A DNA stretch of 64,000 bases from a bacterium HR17 (GTDB lineage: Bacteria; Armatimonadota; Fervidibacteria; Fervidibacterales; Fervidibacteraceae), in NCBI GenBank assembly GCA_002898575.1, contig BEHT01000015.1:1-64000 (forward strand). Reading direction: 5' to 3'. The notes under the pieces were generated by a model. That model made no database searches and was not told where the DNA came from. It saw nothing but the letters and a program-made list of their open reading frames with translations. The position numbers and the translations under genes were made by a program. This document shows, one piece after another, positions 60,747 through 64,000 of this stretch. Numbering within the stretch: position 1 is the first letter of the stretch; the number at the start of each line of letters is the position of its first letter.

Positions 60747-61823
60747 TCAGCGCAGGGCTTCCACGCGCACCCCGCCGTCAAACGAAAACCGCAATTTGGT
60801 CGGACCGCCTTGCGCCACCAGTTCGTTGCGGATGCGTTTTGCCGCTTCCACGATGACCGCCATCTTGGCTTTCGCCTCGTCCCAAGTGCGGGTCTTCAAG
60901 CCGCAGTCAGGGTCGGGAAAGATTTGTTCGGGGCGTAGATACTTCAGGGCTTGACGGATGCGCTGCTCTACTTCGTCCACACTCTCAATGTGCCGGCTAT
61001 GCACATCCACGACGCCCAACCCGATGAACTTATCGGCAGGGTAGCCGAACCGCTCAATGAGCGGGTAAAGTTTGTCGGCATTGTTCGTGAACTCCCAGTC
61101 AAACTGGTGCACGGGAAATTGAATAAGCCGGGGATAAATCGGGCGCAAGTCGCCGTAGCACATGTGGCTAACGATGAACGCTTCTAACCCTTTCGTCATG
61201 ACCACCATTGCCTCGTGGGCAATTTCAATGTCCTCAGGGTGCGTCGGGACGGCGGGCTCATCAATTTGGATGAACAACGCACCCGCTTTGCGCAGGTCGT
61301 GGGCTTCCTCGTTGATGGCGTGCGCCAGCGCCAAAACCGCTTCACGCCGTCCTTTGCGGTCTTTGTCGTAGGGGTCATAGTGTTCGTCAAAACTCCAGTC
61401 GTAAATCGTGTAGGCGCCTGTCAGCATCCCCTTGACGGGTTTTTTCGTCAACGATTGAGCAAACTGCCACATCTCAACGGTCATCGGTCGGGTGCGTTTG
61501 ATGTCGCCTGTGATGACGGGTTTGAAGTAATAGCGGTTGCCATAACTGCGCACCAAACCTTTGCGTCCAAACCCGTCCAGCAAGTCGGCGAAAAATTCCA
61601 CCATGTCGCCCCGCTCCATCTCGCCGTGCACGAGCAAGTCGGCGCCCACCTCTTCTTGCAGCGCAATGACCTCGCGGGTCGCTTTCAGTTCCAACTCGTG
61701 CAATTGGGCGTAGCTGATTTCGCCCCGCCGAAATTGGATGCGGGCTTGCTGCAAATAAGCCGGCTTCGGGAAACTTCCGACACTGGTGACAGGCAAAATA
61801 GGCAACTCAACTGTTGTCGCCAC
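60747..61823 (-). CDS. Core MetE-type methionine synthase family protein
   Basis: A 358-residue, single-domain member of the cobalamin-independent methionine synthase family, about half the size of bacterial MetE and like the archaeal core enzymes. The start is LPVTSVGSFPKPAYLQQARI. The zinc site can be assigned to His and Cys in VSHMCYGDLRP and Cys in PDPDCGLKTRTWDEAK. Other marks are HGEMERGDMVEFFADLLDGF and IQIDEPAVPTHPEDIEIAHE. It probably transfers a methyl group to homocysteine from a corrinoid or folate donor that is unknown here. GTG 61823 has GGAGG 8 bases upstream. It is convergent with the fluoride operon. Confidence 0.85.
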   Translation of the reverse strand: MATTVELPILPVTSVGSFPKPAYLQQARIQFRRGEISYAQLHELELKATREVIALQEEVGADLLVHGEMERGDMVEFFADLLDGFGRKGLVRSYGNRYYFKPVITGDIKRTRPMTVEMWQFAQSLTKKPVKGMLTGAYTIYDWSFDEHYDPYDKDRKGRREAVLALAHAINEEAHDLRKAGALFIQIDEPAVPTHPEDIEIAHEAMVVMTKGLEAFIVSHMCYGDLRPIYPRLIQFPVHQFDWEFTNNADKLYPLIERFGYPADKFIGLGVVDVHSRHIESVDEVEQRIRQALKYLRPEQIFPDPDCGLKTRTWDEAKAKMAVIVEAAKRIRNELVAQGGPTKLRFSFDGGVRVEALR

Positions 61824-62177
61824 ACTTATGCCCTCCTTTCGTTGCCGTGGTTTCAACCGATTCGTCTTGCGGCTTCCGCATCTCCCCAATCAGGGCAATT
61901 CAGTCAACCGGTGGCTCAAAAATCGGCGCGCACAAGAGGTCACGCTGAGACCTACGCGCAGCCTCGGGATGTTTGTCGGTGCCCTTGTGCACGGCAGATA
62001 TCACACATCTCCAAAGGCTGCGCAATTTGATAGCGGTCTGCTCGGCGACCTTGAGCGCTTCTTTTGCCTTCCGCCACTGACTTGTTGCCATCGCCGCTGT
62101 GCTCACCCTCAGTTTGCCACAAAAAATTAGGGGCGTATGGTGCCCGCAGATTTTATGAGGGCTTTGCCTGCGTCTCG
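61824..62177. other. Region upstream of the MetE-type gene
   Basis: About 350 bases. A 62-codon minus-strand ORF (ATG 62091 to 61900, beginning MATSQWRKAKEALKVAEQ) is possible but has no close ribosome site. The GC-rich segments just before the MetE-type gene could fold, yet I recognise no SAM, SAH, THF or cobalamin riboswitch. Confidence 0.3.
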
Positions 62178-62216
62178 CAAAAAACAAAATGCGGGGCGAG
62201 GCAGTGCCTCGCCCCG
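62178..62216 (-). terminator. Intrinsic terminator of groES-groEL
   Basis: On the minus strand CGGGGCGAGGC, a 3-base loop and GCCTCGCCCCG (62192-62216) form an 11-base perfect stem, followed by CATTTTGTTTTTTGC. It begins 32 bases after the groEL stop. Confidence 0.85.
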
Positions 62217-62247
62217 TTTGCTGTTCGTCTCAAGCGCTATTGCGCCG

Positions 62248-63900
<1,653 letters not shown>

Positions 63901-63922
63901 TCACCTCCGTCTCAGTAGTTTT

Positions 63923-64000
63923 TTAGGCTTTGGCGGCGGCTGGTTCCTTCTCTTCCACCTTGACGGCGAGGATGCTGTCCTCGTCCACGATGAGGTAATC
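63923..64000 (-). CDS. groES: 10 kDa co-chaperonin GroES, C-terminal end
   Basis: The last 25 codons of GroES run off the window edge: DYLIVDEDSILAVKVEEKEP then AAAKA and stop. The YLIV...DILA strand is the family's last strand; an acidic and Ala-rich extension follows. Position directly before groEL confirms it. Confidence 0.92.
   Translation of the reverse strand, partial: DYLIVDEDSILAVKVEEKEPAAAKA

Noticed and set aside
61824-61960. SAM, SAH or cobalamin riboswitch before the MetE-type gene
   Set aside because: I looked for the conserved core segments of these classes and could not match them.

Overview
The window reads as a bacterial chromosome with two unlike halves. From about 26.4 kb to the right end it is GC-rich, densely packed housekeeping DNA: fabI, an SufT-type gene, an ECF sigma/anti-sigma pair, larC, ftsH, tilS, a phosphoglycerate-mutase-like gene, purC, purL and groES-groEL. 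From the left end to about 26.4 kb it is visibly more AT-rich and carries an RHS tail, a large defence operon, and then several kilobases of broken genes and insertion-sequence debris. The free-standing core MetE-type enzyme, the archaeal-type phosphoglycerate mutase relative and the abundant Lys/Glu/Arg-rich proteins suggest a thermophile. An Armatimonadota-like lineage is my guess only; no rRNA is present to place it.

0-1.2 kb: the C-terminal end of an RHS-repeat protein whose last hydrophobic segment is reached only through a one-base frameshift, followed by a small Cys-containing ORF. 1.2-19.2 kb: one long, tightly spaced minus-strand operon that starts at a good promoter (TTGACA-17-CATGAT). 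It encodes, in transcription order, an RHH antitoxin and MazF/PemK toxin, a DrmD-like SNF2 ATPase, a coiled-coil protein with a PD-(D/E)XK nuclease core, a 1611-residue N6-adenine methylase with four CxxC pairs, a GIY-YIG nuclease, an ImmA/IrrE-type HTH-metallopeptidase, a PIN-like protein, a 1681-residue DEAD/DUF1998 helicase with a C-terminal Vsr-like domain, a DUF932 protein and a small hydrophobic protein. This resembles class 1 DISARM (SNF2 + methylase + DUF1998 helicase). It lacks a separate DrmA/DrmB pair and a DrmC phospholipase-D nuclease, and has the coiled-coil nuclease and the GIY-YIG instead. It is the best candidate here for an undescribed defence system.

19.3-26.4 kb: a frameshifted gene of unknown family with its own promoter, a DUF4258 gene, relics of cas1 and cas2 with frameshift and nonsense mutations and no CRISPR array, relics of sugar epimerases and small membrane proteins, a wrecked IS630-type transposase and a DUF4760-like pseudogene. 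26.4-55.2 kb: housekeeping and metabolism, including a possible presenilin-like intramembrane aspartyl protease, a very large hybrid sensor kinase with several GAF domains, and a sugar-acid cluster (UxaA-family dehydratase, rhamnonate-dehydratase-like enzyme, aldo/keto reductase relative).

55.16-60.74 kb: a perfectly spaced promoter (TTGACT-17-TATAAT) feeds a leader that matches the fluoride (crcB) riboswitch. Its pseudoknot 3' strand overlaps the 5' arm of an intrinsic terminator, as in a fluoride-ON switch. The controlled operon has no CrcB or CLC-F. It carries a CPA2-type cation/proton antiporter, an MFS transporter, two Cys-motif DUF6062-like proteins, a UspA protein, a zinc-ribbon/HEAT protein and three small unknowns. 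60.7-64 kb: a MetE-type methyltransferase, then the groES-groEL operon with its terminator.
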